A program made the position numbers and the translations under genes. DNA of 64,000 bases, taken from assembly GCA_964423615.1 (NCBI GenBank), contig CAYRFQ010000010.1, positions 1 through 64,000 of the forward strand, in the 5' to 3' direction. The DNA is from CAYRFQ01 sp964423615. Lineage in GTDB: Bacteria; Planctomycetota; Planctomycetia; Gemmatales; Gemmataceae. Below the pieces are notes generated by a model. It saw only the letters and a list, made by a program, of their open reading frames with translations. It was not told the DNA's origin and searched no databases. Positions 26,560-35,182 of the stretch are shown here, in pieces; position 1 is the stretch's first letter, and each line of letters opens with the position of its first letter.

Positions 26560-29301
26560 TCAGTTGAACAAATTTTGACTGCGGACAAGAATCCGCCGTT
26601 CTTGGGTCTCACCATTGCCAAGCTCAACGCGAACCTTGTATTCACCAGGTGCACTGGCAACGAGATCCCAAGTAACGCGGCTCGGCTGTCCAACTTTTTG
26701 CGGAGTTGGAATCGTTCGCGTGAGTTGTCCGTTAGTCAAACTGAGCCTGTTGGGCAATCGTAGTTTGGCTTCTTCGCCTTCCTGGACTCCAGAGAAAAAT
26801 CCAGTGACTCGAAAAGGCTGTCCGGCGAGCAAATTCGGGCTCACATGGATACCAATCGTTCCCGTTCCCGATGTCACCAAACCGAGACCATAAGTAAAAC
26901 CCAAACTCCGGGTCGTTTTGGTAGCGAGGGGCTCTTCTGCCCAGTACACCACGATGGCCGAGTCCTTGGTTTTTCGTGGATTCTCGGGGCTCGGGATTTG
27001 GAAATTCCGCAGCGGAATATCCCACCGGAACGACTCTCGAAATGGCCAACGAGTTAACAGCACCTTGTCCGGTGGCTCAAAGTTGTCGCCGACTTTCAAG
27101 TTTAACTCGGCGACCGTTCCCGGTTCCTTCAAGTCTGGACGCTCGAGCGCCAGTATGACATCAGGGATTGTCTTTGCGTCCGCAAACTCTTTTTTCTCAT
27201 CAACAAGTTTGTCGGTCCCAGGAATCGTGAATGGCACCCCATCGTTGTTGCCAATAAGGGTGTCGAGCATGAAACGTAGACCAACATTGACATCCTCGGA
27301 ATCTTCGTTGGTGATGCGATATCGGACAAAAGCCGTGTCGAGCCTTCGCTGCAAACCACCCTTCCCTGCTACAGCGGCGCCCGGGACGTAGGAAATCAAT
27401 TGTTCGACGCTGATTTGTGAACTCGTTGGTATCCAGACGGCTCGGCTGTCTTGCAACCGGGAATTGTACTTATTCTTTGTTGTTTGGGGTGGTTCTGCAA
27501 ACTGCCCGTGTTTCGGATTTCCGAAAACAAAATCGCGGCCGTTGAGCTTTACAACAACGGTATTCGTTCCTCCATGACGAAAGTACGTCAAGGTTTTGTT
27601 CTTCTCATCTCCTTCCTCCTTGATTGGTGGAACTCCCGCCTTCGGTCCAGTCAAGATTCCGAACATCATGGTCTCTTGAAGTTGTTGCCTGTTGCTCACT
27701 TCGCGTGGATAGAATGGAGCGTGGTCGTAGTAAATGAGAATCCGGGGAGTCGGATCAACTTTCTCGGTCGGGCCAGAATCAACTGGCCCAACTCCAACGA
27801 AATCAAGCAGGATCAAGACCAACAGTGAAAAGAACAAAGTGACTAGGGGAACCAAATGGACCCAGAACCGAGTTTTTTCCTCTCTTGCCGAAGCTGATTT
27901 TGTAGCAGGATAGGCAATAACGGGAGTCGTCGGTTGCGATGACGAAAAAGCAGGGGTCGTCACCCCCACTTTGGAAAGTGGGCCGCCCGAAGAGGAACTA
28001 CTTACGGGTGGAACCGCGGTTGTCGAAGAGGAAGGAGGCACCTGTCCAACGCCATGATGCATCGAATGCGGCGTTCCCACAGATGGTACCAGTTTCGACG
28101 ACACCCGGAGAGTGACTGGAATGTCAAATCGTTGATTTCCATTGGCGGCAACTCGAACGGTCGCTCTGAGCGTTTGGCCCGGTGCGTTGGGGACTTGGGG
28201 AACCGAGAGTAAGATCGTCCCCACGCGTCCGTCGAGCCTCGTTTCATTCACGACCAACCAGGGTTGGTCGCTTGTCACATGGGCGTAAACCGGTCGCTTC
28301 TCGACTGTCCGAACCTCCAAAGTTTCTTGTAGATTGGCCCCGATGTCACCTTCAAGAGCAAGAAAAGTTTTGTCAACTTGGACTTTCGGTGCTTTGGCCA
28401 ACCCAAGAGCCTCGAAGAACTGTTGGATCGCTCCAACACCCGAAGCCGCTTGACCTTGGACTGGATACACCCAACCATTACTCAGGAACCAGGAAGCTAC
28501 GTCACCATTTTCGAACAACCGTACTGCTGCTTCTGGGCAGGACTTCGCTTTTTGAGCAATTTCTCGTGGCGTCGTAGCTCCCTCCAGAACGCCAATTGGA
28601 AACGGTTTGACCGGCACCTCCAACTTCACTCGAATTGGCACTTGATTGTTGTTGCAGTGGATCACCAATTCGCCCGTGAGAGTTTTCCGGCTCGCCCGAA
28701 GCCTGCTCCCAACCACATTCACTGGAATGGACATGGAAGAAGGAAACTGGAAAAATTTTTCCACGCCCCCTGGCGTCCCGACCGTGAGCCATTGACATCC
28801 GGGCGAGACACAAATGCTACCGGAAAGTAAACGCATTCCCTGATTTGTTAAATCGACCGAGAATGACTTGTTCTCACCGATTGCCACAGTTCCAAGATCG
28901 AAATTGCGAGTAGTGAGTTGAAGTTTAGGAGGTCCTAGGGCTTGGGTTGGGAATTCTCCCAAAAGATCATCGAGACCTTGGTCTGGATCTGTGTGTTGAG
29001 CTCCCATGCGAGCGGCTGCAGCCAAATCTGTCCTACCGAGACCGGTCAAAAAAGTTCCGAGGTAGCCCTGCCGGAGTAGATCTCTTGCCGTGGTCCAATG
29101 CCGACAGCAGGCCAGAGCCAGTTGGTCGAAGTTTTGACATTTTTCACCACTTGGAAAAACGAACGGCTGAGGAAACGGTTGGATGCCGGGGTTACGGGAC
29201 GAGCCGGTGGAACTGTGAGCACCAAGGAGAGTCCCGTCCTTGTAGCAATACAAAGCGTCATTCGGATTGACAGCCGAACACTTGCTACAAACATGAGCCA
29301 T
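26560..29301 (-). CDS. Zinc-ribbon, helical/Ig-like repeat membrane protein (large paralogue)
   Basis: A 913-residue protein. Residues 5-22 are a zinc-ribbon knuckle, C-x2-C-x10-C-x2-D, with the fourth ligand Asp instead of Cys. Two copies of a composite unit follow: a helical segment (DLLRQGYLGTFLTGLGRTDLA; WFLSNGWVYPVQG) and an Ig-like beta domain (about 115-230 and 300-405). A Ser/Pro/Thr-rich linker leads to one membrane helix (about 485-507) and a 400-residue extracytoplasmic region ending in another Ig-like domain. It is a clear paralogue of the protein at 32871-34805. Function is unknown; the layout suggests a cytosolic sensor joined to an outer domain. Confidence 0.72.
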   Translation of the reverse strand: MAHVCSKCSAVNPNDALYCYKDGTLLGAHSSTGSSRNPGIQPFPQPFVFPSGEKCQNFDQLALACCRHWTTARDLLRQGYLGTFLTGLGRTDLAAAARMGAQHTDPDQGLDDLLGEFPTQALGPPKLQLTTRNFDLGTVAIGENKSFSVDLTNQGMRLLSGSICVSPGCQWLTVGTPGGVEKFFQFPSSMSIPVNVVGSRLRASRKTLTGELVIHCNNNQVPIRVKLEVPVKPFPIGVLEGATTPREIAQKAKSCPEAAVRLFENGDVASWFLSNGWVYPVQGQAASGVGAIQQFFEALGLAKAPKVQVDKTFLALEGDIGANLQETLEVRTVEKRPVYAHVTSDQPWLVVNETRLDGRVGTILLSVPQVPNAPGQTLRATVRVAANGNQRFDIPVTLRVSSKLVPSVGTPHSMHHGVGQVPPSSSTTAVPPVSSSSSGGPLSKVGVTTPAFSSSQPTTPVIAYPATKSASAREEKTRFWVHLVPLVTLFFSLLVLILLDFVGVGPVDSGPTEKVDPTPRILIYYDHAPFYPREVSNRQQLQETMMFGILTGPKAGVPPIKEEGDEKNKTLTYFRHGGTNTVVVKLNGRDFVFGNPKHGQFAEPPQTTKNKYNSRLQDSRAVWIPTSSQISVEQLISYVPGAAVAGKGGLQRRLDTAFVRYRITNEDSEDVNVGLRFMLDTLIGNNDGVPFTIPGTDKLVDEKKEFADAKTIPDVILALERPDLKEPGTVAELNLKVGDNFEPPDKVLLTRWPFRESFRWDIPLRNFQIPSPENPRKTKDSAIVVYWAEEPLATKTTRSLGFTYGLGLVTSGTGTIGIHVSPNLLAGQPFRVTGFFSGVQEGEEAKLRLPNRLSLTNGQLTRTIPTPQKVGQPSRVTWDLVASAPGEYKVRVELGNGETQERRILVRSQNLFN

Positions 29302-29406
29302 AGCTCAGTCCTTGCCGTTCCTTCGATTGGAAATCATCAGAGCCCTATGCCGAAGGTGGCAAGCGGGTTCGCACATGCCTTCCAGAGATGTCAAGAAACT
29401 TTGATC

Positions 29407-29439
29407 GACACATGAGTATCCAAACGATGCTCATGTGTC
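29407..29439 (-). terminator. Hairpin between the FHA and zinc-ribbon genes
   Basis: A perfect 10-bp inverted repeat, GACACATGAG (29407-29416) with CTCATGTGTC (29430-29439), and a 13-base loop. It lies in the 297-bp gap after the FHA stop on the minus strand. Only scattered Ts follow, so it may be an attenuator, an RNA-stability element or an operator rather than a terminator. Confidence 0.45.
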
Positions 29440-29598
29440 TCACCAACTCTCTTAATCGAGCCAATTGTCAGTAAAAACCAGGGTGATTACGCTAGCACAC
29501 GAATCGGTACGACTGCGAAGATCATCTTACGATCTCGCTGGCTTTTCAGATTAGTTGCCCTGTGGTTCTTCACTCTAACGAGGACACGAGCGAGAGAC

Positions 29599-30528
29599 TT
29601 AGAGTTTGACCTTCAGTTGAACCGTTCCAATTTGAATAACGTCATCGGGGTTGAGTTCACGCGGTTGGCCAGGGTGGATACGCTCCCGATTCAAGAACGT
29701 TCCATTGGAGCTATTGAGATCTTCCAGAGTCATAGTCCCACTGTCTTCTTTTCGGTCAATGAGAGCATGTTGACGTGAACACCAAACGCGATCAGGCGGC
29801 TCTTGATCTTCCAGGTCGATGTCCACCGGTTGTTCGTCGGCTCGCCCGATGAAGTTGTGACCATCGTAAAGTGGGAACTCTACGTTGATCTTTAACCCGC
29901 GAATCACCATGAGTTTGGGCGTCGTGCCAACTCCGAAGGCACCACCGGGCCCAGTGGCCGGTGCGGCTGGTTCCGGAGCTATCGGGGGAACCGGCGGAGC
30001 AGGATCGGGTTCCACAGGAGCAGCAACGGGTTCTGCCGGTTGAGCTGGAGGAGCTGGTGGTATGTCGGCCACAGCAGGAATATCGGCAATCGGTGGAGCT
30101 TCCATTGCGTCTGCTGCATTCGGAGCCGCGTCAATCGGAGCAGCCTCAAACGGTGCTGCATCTATGGGAGCTGCGTCAATCGGAGCCGCTTCGAATGGGG
30201 CCGCATCATAAGGAGTTGCATCAATGGGAGTGGCCATTGGAGGGGCCGCGTCAATCGGAGCCGCGTCGATGGGAGTAGCCTCAAACGGTGCTGCATCTAT
30301 GGGAGTCGCGTCGATGGGGGCAGCCTCAAATGGTGCTGCATCTATGGGAGTCGCGTCAATCGGGGCCGCTTCGAATGGGGCCGCATCAATGGGAGTGGCC
30401 ATCGGAGGAGCATCTATGGGACCTGCTCCAGGAGTCGTGGACGGGACACCTGCAAGATCGGATTTGCACTGCTCACAGAAGAGAGCGCCGTCTTCGTTCT
30501 CAAAACCACAGAAAGGACATACAATCAT
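29599..30528 (-). CDS. Zinc-ribbon and FHA protein with PIDAA/PFEAA repeat linker
   Basis: Starting at ATG 30528 (GGAGG 12 bases upstream) gives 309 residues and puts the zinc ribbon first; the longer frame to 30711 adds unrelated sequence. Residues 4-24 are a canonical four-Cys ribbon (CPFCGFENEDGALFCEQC). Residues about 35-140 are five-residue repeats of PIDAA, PFEAA and PIDAT type, then a Pro/Ala/Glu-rich stretch to about 205. The C-terminus is an FHA domain (NFIGRADEQP, WCSRQHALI, DLNSSNGTFLN) with phosphothreonine-binding residues intact. It probably bridges a zinc-ribbon partner and a phosphorylated protein. It lies between the vWA and large zinc-ribbon genes. Confidence 0.88.
   Translation of the reverse strand: MIVCPFCGFENEDGALFCEQCKSDLAGVPSTTPGAGPIDAPPMATPIDAAPFEAAPIDATPIDAAPFEAAPIDATPIDAAPFEATPIDAAPIDAAPPMATPIDATPYDAAPFEAAPIDAAPIDAAPFEAAPIDAAPNAADAMEAPPIADIPAVADIPPAPPAQPAEPVAAPVEPDPAPPVPPIAPEPAAPATGPGGAFGVGTTPKLMVIRGLKINVEFPLYDGHNFIGRADEQPVDIDLEDQEPPDRVWCSRQHALIDRKEDSGTMTLEDLNSSNGTFLNRERIHPGQPRELNPDDVIQIGTVQLKVKL
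30106..30417 (-). repeat. 15-bp tandem repeats encoding five-residue PIDAA/PFEAA units
   Basis: About 20 in-frame 15-bp units within the FHA gene. A higher-order 45-bp unit (PIDAA-PFEAA-PIDAT) repeats three times, showing recent expansion. It is likely length-variable between strains. Confidence 0.85.
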
Positions 30529-30752
30529 TGCTTCGTTGAACCTCCACAGTTGGGGTGCCTTGAGTGCCATGTCAAAGACGATGGTCTGGTCCAAGCGTTC
30601 CAAAGAGGTTGATGAGTTCCAAACGCCTGCTGCACCAGACAACAAACTGATGGAAGGAGAACCACCCTCCAACTCAAACAGCTTGCCCGTTAATCGAGTG
30701 TACGAGAACAATCCACAACAGGACCGTTCTGCTCTTGGACCTTATCAAGGTC

Positions 30753-32033
30753 TTACGCCTCTTCCGAAGCGTTGCGCATCTCGTCTTCCATGGCGAGCAT
30801 AGTCTTTTTCGATACCCGACCACCACCGGCATTCATTTCATCGAGAACCTGCTTGGCGAGCATCGTTTTCTTCTGGGCTCTTTTACCCATCAAGTCACCT
30901 TTCTTCTCGATTTGTTCCGCGACCTTCTTCGCTTGCTCGGCATTGTTTTCTTCGAGAGCTTTCTCCAGATTGGAACTCATTTCTCGCATCTGGATGTCAT
31001 CGATGTGCTTCATGACCTCGGCGTTGACATAGCCAGGGTTCACCGAATCGAAAGTCATTTCCAACGGCACCGGTCCGGTCGTTTCTCTTTCACCAGTTCC
31101 GGCGTCGTACGTGACTTCCACGGTCGCAACGACGAACTGCCCGTCGGGTCTCTTGGGTAAACTCAAATCGACGATGTATTTGCTTGGTTGGTCGTGTTGG
31201 AGCGTTCCAAGTTTGGAAACTTGGTGTCGTTCTTCGACTTCTTGGAGGTTAAGTTCTTCGACTTGCGGAACGACTTGTCGGACACGCTTTAGTTTGATGT
31301 CCTTCATCGGTCGGATGTGCATCTCGACGTCCAGGAACCCTGCCGAGGCGAGTGTCGTGAACTCTTTAGTGAAAATCTCATCAGTGGCAGCTGCGCTTTC
31401 GGTATCAATGTAGTACCATTTGCCCGTTGCGGTTTTGGCCAGTTCTTTAATCAAACCTTCTTTCCAGTCGGTTCCCACGCCCATGAGCGACAGGTTCATC
31501 TTCTTCTCGTGACATTTGCTCGCTAAAAGACGACAGTTTTGCTCTCCGGAGGTCTCGCCGTCGGTCAAAACAACGATTTGGGACAAACGTCCAGGTTCAG
31601 CGATTTTTTCCAGCACGTCCATTCCTTGAGCCATGCCCTCGTCCATCGACGTGCCGCCAGGGTCGACGTCGAACATGTCGATTTTGTTTATGATATCTTC
31701 GATTTTTTCACGCTCGGAAACCGGAGTCGGTTCGAGCAATACCGCGGCGTTATGGGCAAATCCGATGAGTGAGATAGTGTCGGTCGGATTGAGCTGAGCG
31801 ATGGCCTTGGTCGCGGCATCTTGGACCCGCTTGAGACGACTGATCCCAGTCCCGTCCTCGTCGTACATAGAACCGCTGACGTCCAAAACAAGAGCAATAT
31901 TGAGACCCATTGCCCGAGCACTTCCAGCACCCGTTGGGATTAGTTTCACCAGCGCGTAGGTAGCGGCTGTCTCCCCCATGACCGCGATGCTACTGCGATG
32001 CATCATGCGTTCGATCATTATTTTCGCTGTCAT
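30753..32033 (-). CDS. von Willebrand factor A domain protein
   Basis: Starting at ATG 32033 gives 426 residues; the longer frame to 32156 has no support. The vWA domain (about 40-230) has an intact metal-ion-dependent adhesion site: DVSGSMYDE, then GGTSMDEG and VLTDGET. A beta-rich middle follows (about 230-340), then a strongly charged coiled-coil tail (NLEKALEENNAEQAKKVAEQIEKKG). There is no signal peptide, so it is probably cytosolic, like vWA proteins of TerY-type or MoxR-linked complexes. It lies 225 bp upstream of the zinc-ribbon/FHA gene on the same strand. Confidence 0.88.
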   Translation of the reverse strand: MTAKIMIERMMHRSSIAVMGETAATYALVKLIPTGAGSARAMGLNIALVLDVSGSMYDEDGTGISRLKRVQDAATKAIAQLNPTDTISLIGFAHNAAVLLEPTPVSEREKIEDIINKIDMFDVDPGGTSMDEGMAQGMDVLEKIAEPGRLSQIVVLTDGETSGEQNCRLLASKCHEKKMNLSLMGVGTDWKEGLIKELAKTATGKWYYIDTESAAATDEIFTKEFTTLASAGFLDVEMHIRPMKDIKLKRVRQVVPQVEELNLQEVEERHQVSKLGTLQHDQPSKYIVDLSLPKRPDGQFVVATVEVTYDAGTGERETTGPVPLEMTFDSVNPGYVNAEVMKHIDDIQMREMSSNLEKALEENNAEQAKKVAEQIEKKGDLMGKRAQKKTMLAKQVLDEMNAGGGRVSKKTMLAMEDEMRNASEEA

Positions 32034-32870
32034 CTCATGAACCTTTGCTCTGTTAGAATTTCGTCGATGATGCTTATAGTCTAGAGAATTGATTTTAGGT
32101 ACTTGTGGATCGGTGTAGGTTTGATGGGAAAGACTCGTTAGACCACCCAGAGACAACCTAAAGTATCCGTCGCAATCTCGTTCGCATGTTTAAAAACTGA
32201 GTAGGAATTAGAGTATTTTTCTGGGAATTTGAGCAGAAAAAGTCCCTTAAATCGATTTTGTAGCATACTCCAGCCGGAGCAGCAATACTCTGGTGCGGAG
32301 TTTTTTTGGTCAAGTGAGTGATTCCATAGCATTGGCCAAAACATTTCATTCGGCCAGCCAAATTTGATTGTCGCAGGCATCGCTTGGCTTTTCAAGCAAC
32401 CACGGGAACTATTCACGAATGAACTCCCAATGACCATTTCCAATCGATCCAAATTGATTTGTCCGCGCCGCATGAGCTTTCCGACGCTTCGGTGTTTTTG
32501 GTCTGAAGGTGAGAGCGAAGAATTGTAAAGGAATTAGTCGGGTGTTGTTAGTTGTCCCAAATTCGCAGTGCCTTCCGCCCTTGGTCCCTAGTCTTTGACT
32601 TCGATGCGGGCTAATTGTTCCCAAACAATCGAAACGAAACCCAGTTTGGTTAGTGAACGATCCTTTGTCCCTGCGAACCCGGACGTCAGTCAATTATACG
32701 TTGGAGCCATCCAGTGAGAGCTTGTTTTGCTGCCTCCTTGGGGTCTGAGGAAACCTGTGAAGTTTAGACTCTTGGCTTTTGGCTTTCGTATTGATGCCGC
32801 CGGATCTTCTAAAAATTCAGCAACAACGAATTTCAATAGGGTCCTTATGTTATTAATCGGAACGCGTCTG
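32034..32870. other. Largest intergenic region, no gene seen
   Basis: 837 bp between the stop of the small zinc-ribbon paralogue and the vWA start. None of the short frames has a ribosome-binding site plus protein-like composition. A T7 run at 32301-32307 follows imperfect inverted repeats but serves no plus-strand gene. A promoter for the vWA-FHA genes is expected here. It could be a decayed gene, though no family remnant was recognised. Confidence 0.4.
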
Positions 32871-34805
32871 TCATTGAGCAGCGATAACTTGTGCGGCATT
32901 CTCAAGCCCGAATTCACGCAAAAGGCTTGCGATTCCGTTTTGAACGAAAGTAAGCCAAGGTCTACCAATGGGACCGAGAAGGACCAAACCAATGGCAATC
33001 GCGCTTCCAAGTGTGCCCCAAAAGACAGTTGCGAATAAACTCCAACCAAGGAGCAAACCGGCAGAACCGACCTCTTGGCTGACCACCACCGCCCAAAGCG
33101 AATGCGGCACGGTTTCGACGACCAAAACTAGACAAGCCATCGAAGCGCTTAGGATCACTCCGAGAATGCTCCCGGAAACGACACCCCATAGTGCGTTCAG
33201 CACGCCTTCACGTCGAAAAAGAACGAGAACCCAAAGCAACGCTCCCACCCACCAAGTCGACACCGTCACGGTTCGAACGAAGGCGCTCACCAGATAATCC
33301 CGGAAGTCCTGCTTTTCGCGAATCGTGCCCAAAGCATCTTCTGGAACGACTGTCTCAGATAACTCAAAGTTCGCCGAAGTCAACACACTGCCCCAAGGGA
33401 CACTCAACCAAGAGCCAAGTCCATGGTTGGGAATGTCCTTTTCGGATTTTGCTGTCTTGGTTATGGCAACATGCACGGCAGTTGGGCGGGCGTAGAAATC
33501 AATTATCGGCGACAGAAACCCTCGGGTGAGCAATAACAACAGCCCAAAGACCATGACAGGAACCAAAAATCGGCTTAGAAACGTAGGTCGTGGACGAACT
33601 ATCGACACTCGCACAGGAATGTTCATTTTTCGACCGCCGTTGGTCACCAGTTGCAAAGCCGTGGCGGTTATTCTTTCTTCTGGCAGGGCTGTTGGTTCCA
33701 CCTCGACACGGATTACAGCCTGCTCTCGCCCCCCCACTTGCGGCGTCAGTACTTGAAGCCACGGAACGTCACTGTACACGTTGGCATAAACGTACTTCTT
33801 TTTCTCAGGGGTTTGGAGGACGATATCTACCCGTGGGTGCTTGGGAATCAGGCAAGTAAGTTCAAGAGTTGGGTGGCTCACGGACAACGCCGGGGGCTTC
33901 ATCAACCCCATCACCTCGAAAAACTGTTGGACGCCGGCAACGCCCTTCGCGGGGGTTCCAATTACCGGATAAGCCCAGCCATTGCTGGCAAACCACTTCG
34001 CTATCTCCCCGCTCTCGAGTAGCGGCGCGGCGGCTTTGGGTTGCTTGCTCATCCGTCGGGCTAAATCCCTGGCCGACAGGGCTCCTTGGAAAGGCTGTCT
34101 CGGGAAAGGGAAGGCTACTATAGTGATTTGGACTGGGGCCTCGACGACTCCGCCGTTGGTAATGACTCGCAACTTCGCTCCGAACGATTGCCCCGCGGGG
34201 AGACCATGCGAGTCGGCCACGAATTCGATCACTTGTTCTTTGTCAGTTTGGATTTGAATTTGGTGTTCGGAAATGCCTTGATTCAGCTTCAACCATTCTT
34301 GGCCTTCGACGATCGACAACGTCCCCTGGAGTTTCCCTTTTCCACGGTTCACGATCGTCATTCCGACCTTTCGTGTCTCTCCCGAGCGAACCTTCTCGAT
34401 GAGAAGTCGGCGTGGACGAAGGTCGAGTTTCGGCCCTCCAAGCGGTTTGCTCGTGGGTAGGCGTTTCAGAAAGCTGGCGAGAGCAATGTCTCGGTCGTCC
34501 ACAGACATGGCTTCGTAGCTAACTCTCGCCAAATCGTCCCTTCCAGCGTTCGCGAAGAAATGTTGGAAGTAACCGCCCATCAGGAGATCTTTGGCAGCCT
34601 CCCACTCCATTTGGCACGCCTGGGCCAGTTCGTCGATCGTCCGACACTGAACTCCTGACGGGAAGTGGAACTCCTGAAGGAGCGAGTTGGATGTCTGTGT
34701 GGTATTGGGAGCCCCTAATTCTCCAAGGACCGAGCCGTCATAGTAGCAGTAGGCCGCGGCGTCGGGATTCGTCCGCTTACATCGTGGGCAGACTTGGGGT
34801 GGCAT
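32871..34805 (-). CDS. Zinc-ribbon, helical/Ig-like repeat membrane protein (small paralogue)
   Basis: A 644-residue protein. It opens with the same C-x2-C-x10-C-x2-D knuckle (CPRCKRTNPDAAAYCYYDG) and the same two helical-plus-Ig units as the protein at 26560-29301, including GYFQHFFANAGRDDLA and WFASNGWAYPVIG. After about residue 410 the two differ: this one has a membrane helix (about 415-433) and then a bundle of roughly four more helices to the C-terminus, with no large outer domain. Function is unknown. It probably sits in the same complex as, or an alternative complex to, its paralogue, with the vWA and FHA proteins encoded between them. Confidence 0.72.
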   Translation of the reverse strand: MPPQVCPRCKRTNPDAAAYCYYDGSVLGELGAPNTTQTSNSLLQEFHFPSGVQCRTIDELAQACQMEWEAAKDLLMGGYFQHFFANAGRDDLARVSYEAMSVDDRDIALASFLKRLPTSKPLGGPKLDLRPRRLLIEKVRSGETRKVGMTIVNRGKGKLQGTLSIVEGQEWLKLNQGISEHQIQIQTDKEQVIEFVADSHGLPAGQSFGAKLRVITNGGVVEAPVQITIVAFPFPRQPFQGALSARDLARRMSKQPKAAAPLLESGEIAKWFASNGWAYPVIGTPAKGVAGVQQFFEVMGLMKPPALSVSHPTLELTCLIPKHPRVDIVLQTPEKKKYVYANVYSDVPWLQVLTPQVGGREQAVIRVEVEPTALPEERITATALQLVTNGGRKMNIPVRVSIVRPRPTFLSRFLVPVMVFGLLLLLTRGFLSPIIDFYARPTAVHVAITKTAKSEKDIPNHGLGSWLSVPWGSVLTSANFELSETVVPEDALGTIREKQDFRDYLVSAFVRTVTVSTWWVGALLWVLVLFRREGVLNALWGVVSGSILGVILSASMACLVLVVETVPHSLWAVVVSQEVGSAGLLLGWSLFATVFWGTLGSAIAIGLVLLGPIGRPWLTFVQNGIASLLREFGLENAAQVIAAQ

Positions 34806-35182
34806 AAGTAGATATCCAGCGTTTCAAATTGGCTACGGCGCGAAATGAACCGGAACCGGTTTTTCCGATTTTTAGAGTGTCAACTCGGACACTTGGGCCT
34901 TTTCGAGTCCCTGAAAGTAACCAAAGATACATTCAGGTGACCTACGCAGCCCAATCGGAAAGATGGCTTGGTGTCGAAGTCGGTTTCAGGCACCAGCCGA
35001 TGTTTCGAGCCACTTGAAGTAGATCATACAAGGCGCTCAGGAACCCGGCAAATATTGGGTATGGAAGTTCCTCGACACCAACTTCCCGTTGAATACCAGC
35101 TTATTCTAGGACAACAACCTACGAAACCTGTGAAGGTAGCTTCTTTCACAGGTTTCGCGTAGTCCTCAAGCATGCTGCTTCG
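34806..35182. other. Intergenic with terminator
   Basis: 377 bp between the beta-helix stop and the small zinc-ribbon start, containing the 13-bp stem at 35122-35157. The rest should carry the promoter for the zinc-ribbon gene. No gene seen. Confidence 0.5.
35122..35157 (-). terminator. Terminator-like hairpin after the beta-helix gene
   Basis: CGAAACCTGTGAA (35122-35134) and TTCACAGGTTTCG (35145-35157) form a perfect 13-bp stem with a 10-base loop, 25 bp past the stop of the minus-strand beta-helix gene. On that strand it is followed by TAGGTTGTTG, a weak T-tract. Confidence 0.7.

Noticed and set aside
30106..30417. Regular repeats considered as a CRISPR array
   Set aside because: Units are 15 bp, in frame, contiguous and without unique spacers; they encode a protein linker.
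32281..32307. T7 run after imperfect inverted repeats as a plus-strand terminator
   Set aside because: There is no plus-strand gene upstream and the repeats do not form one continuous stem.
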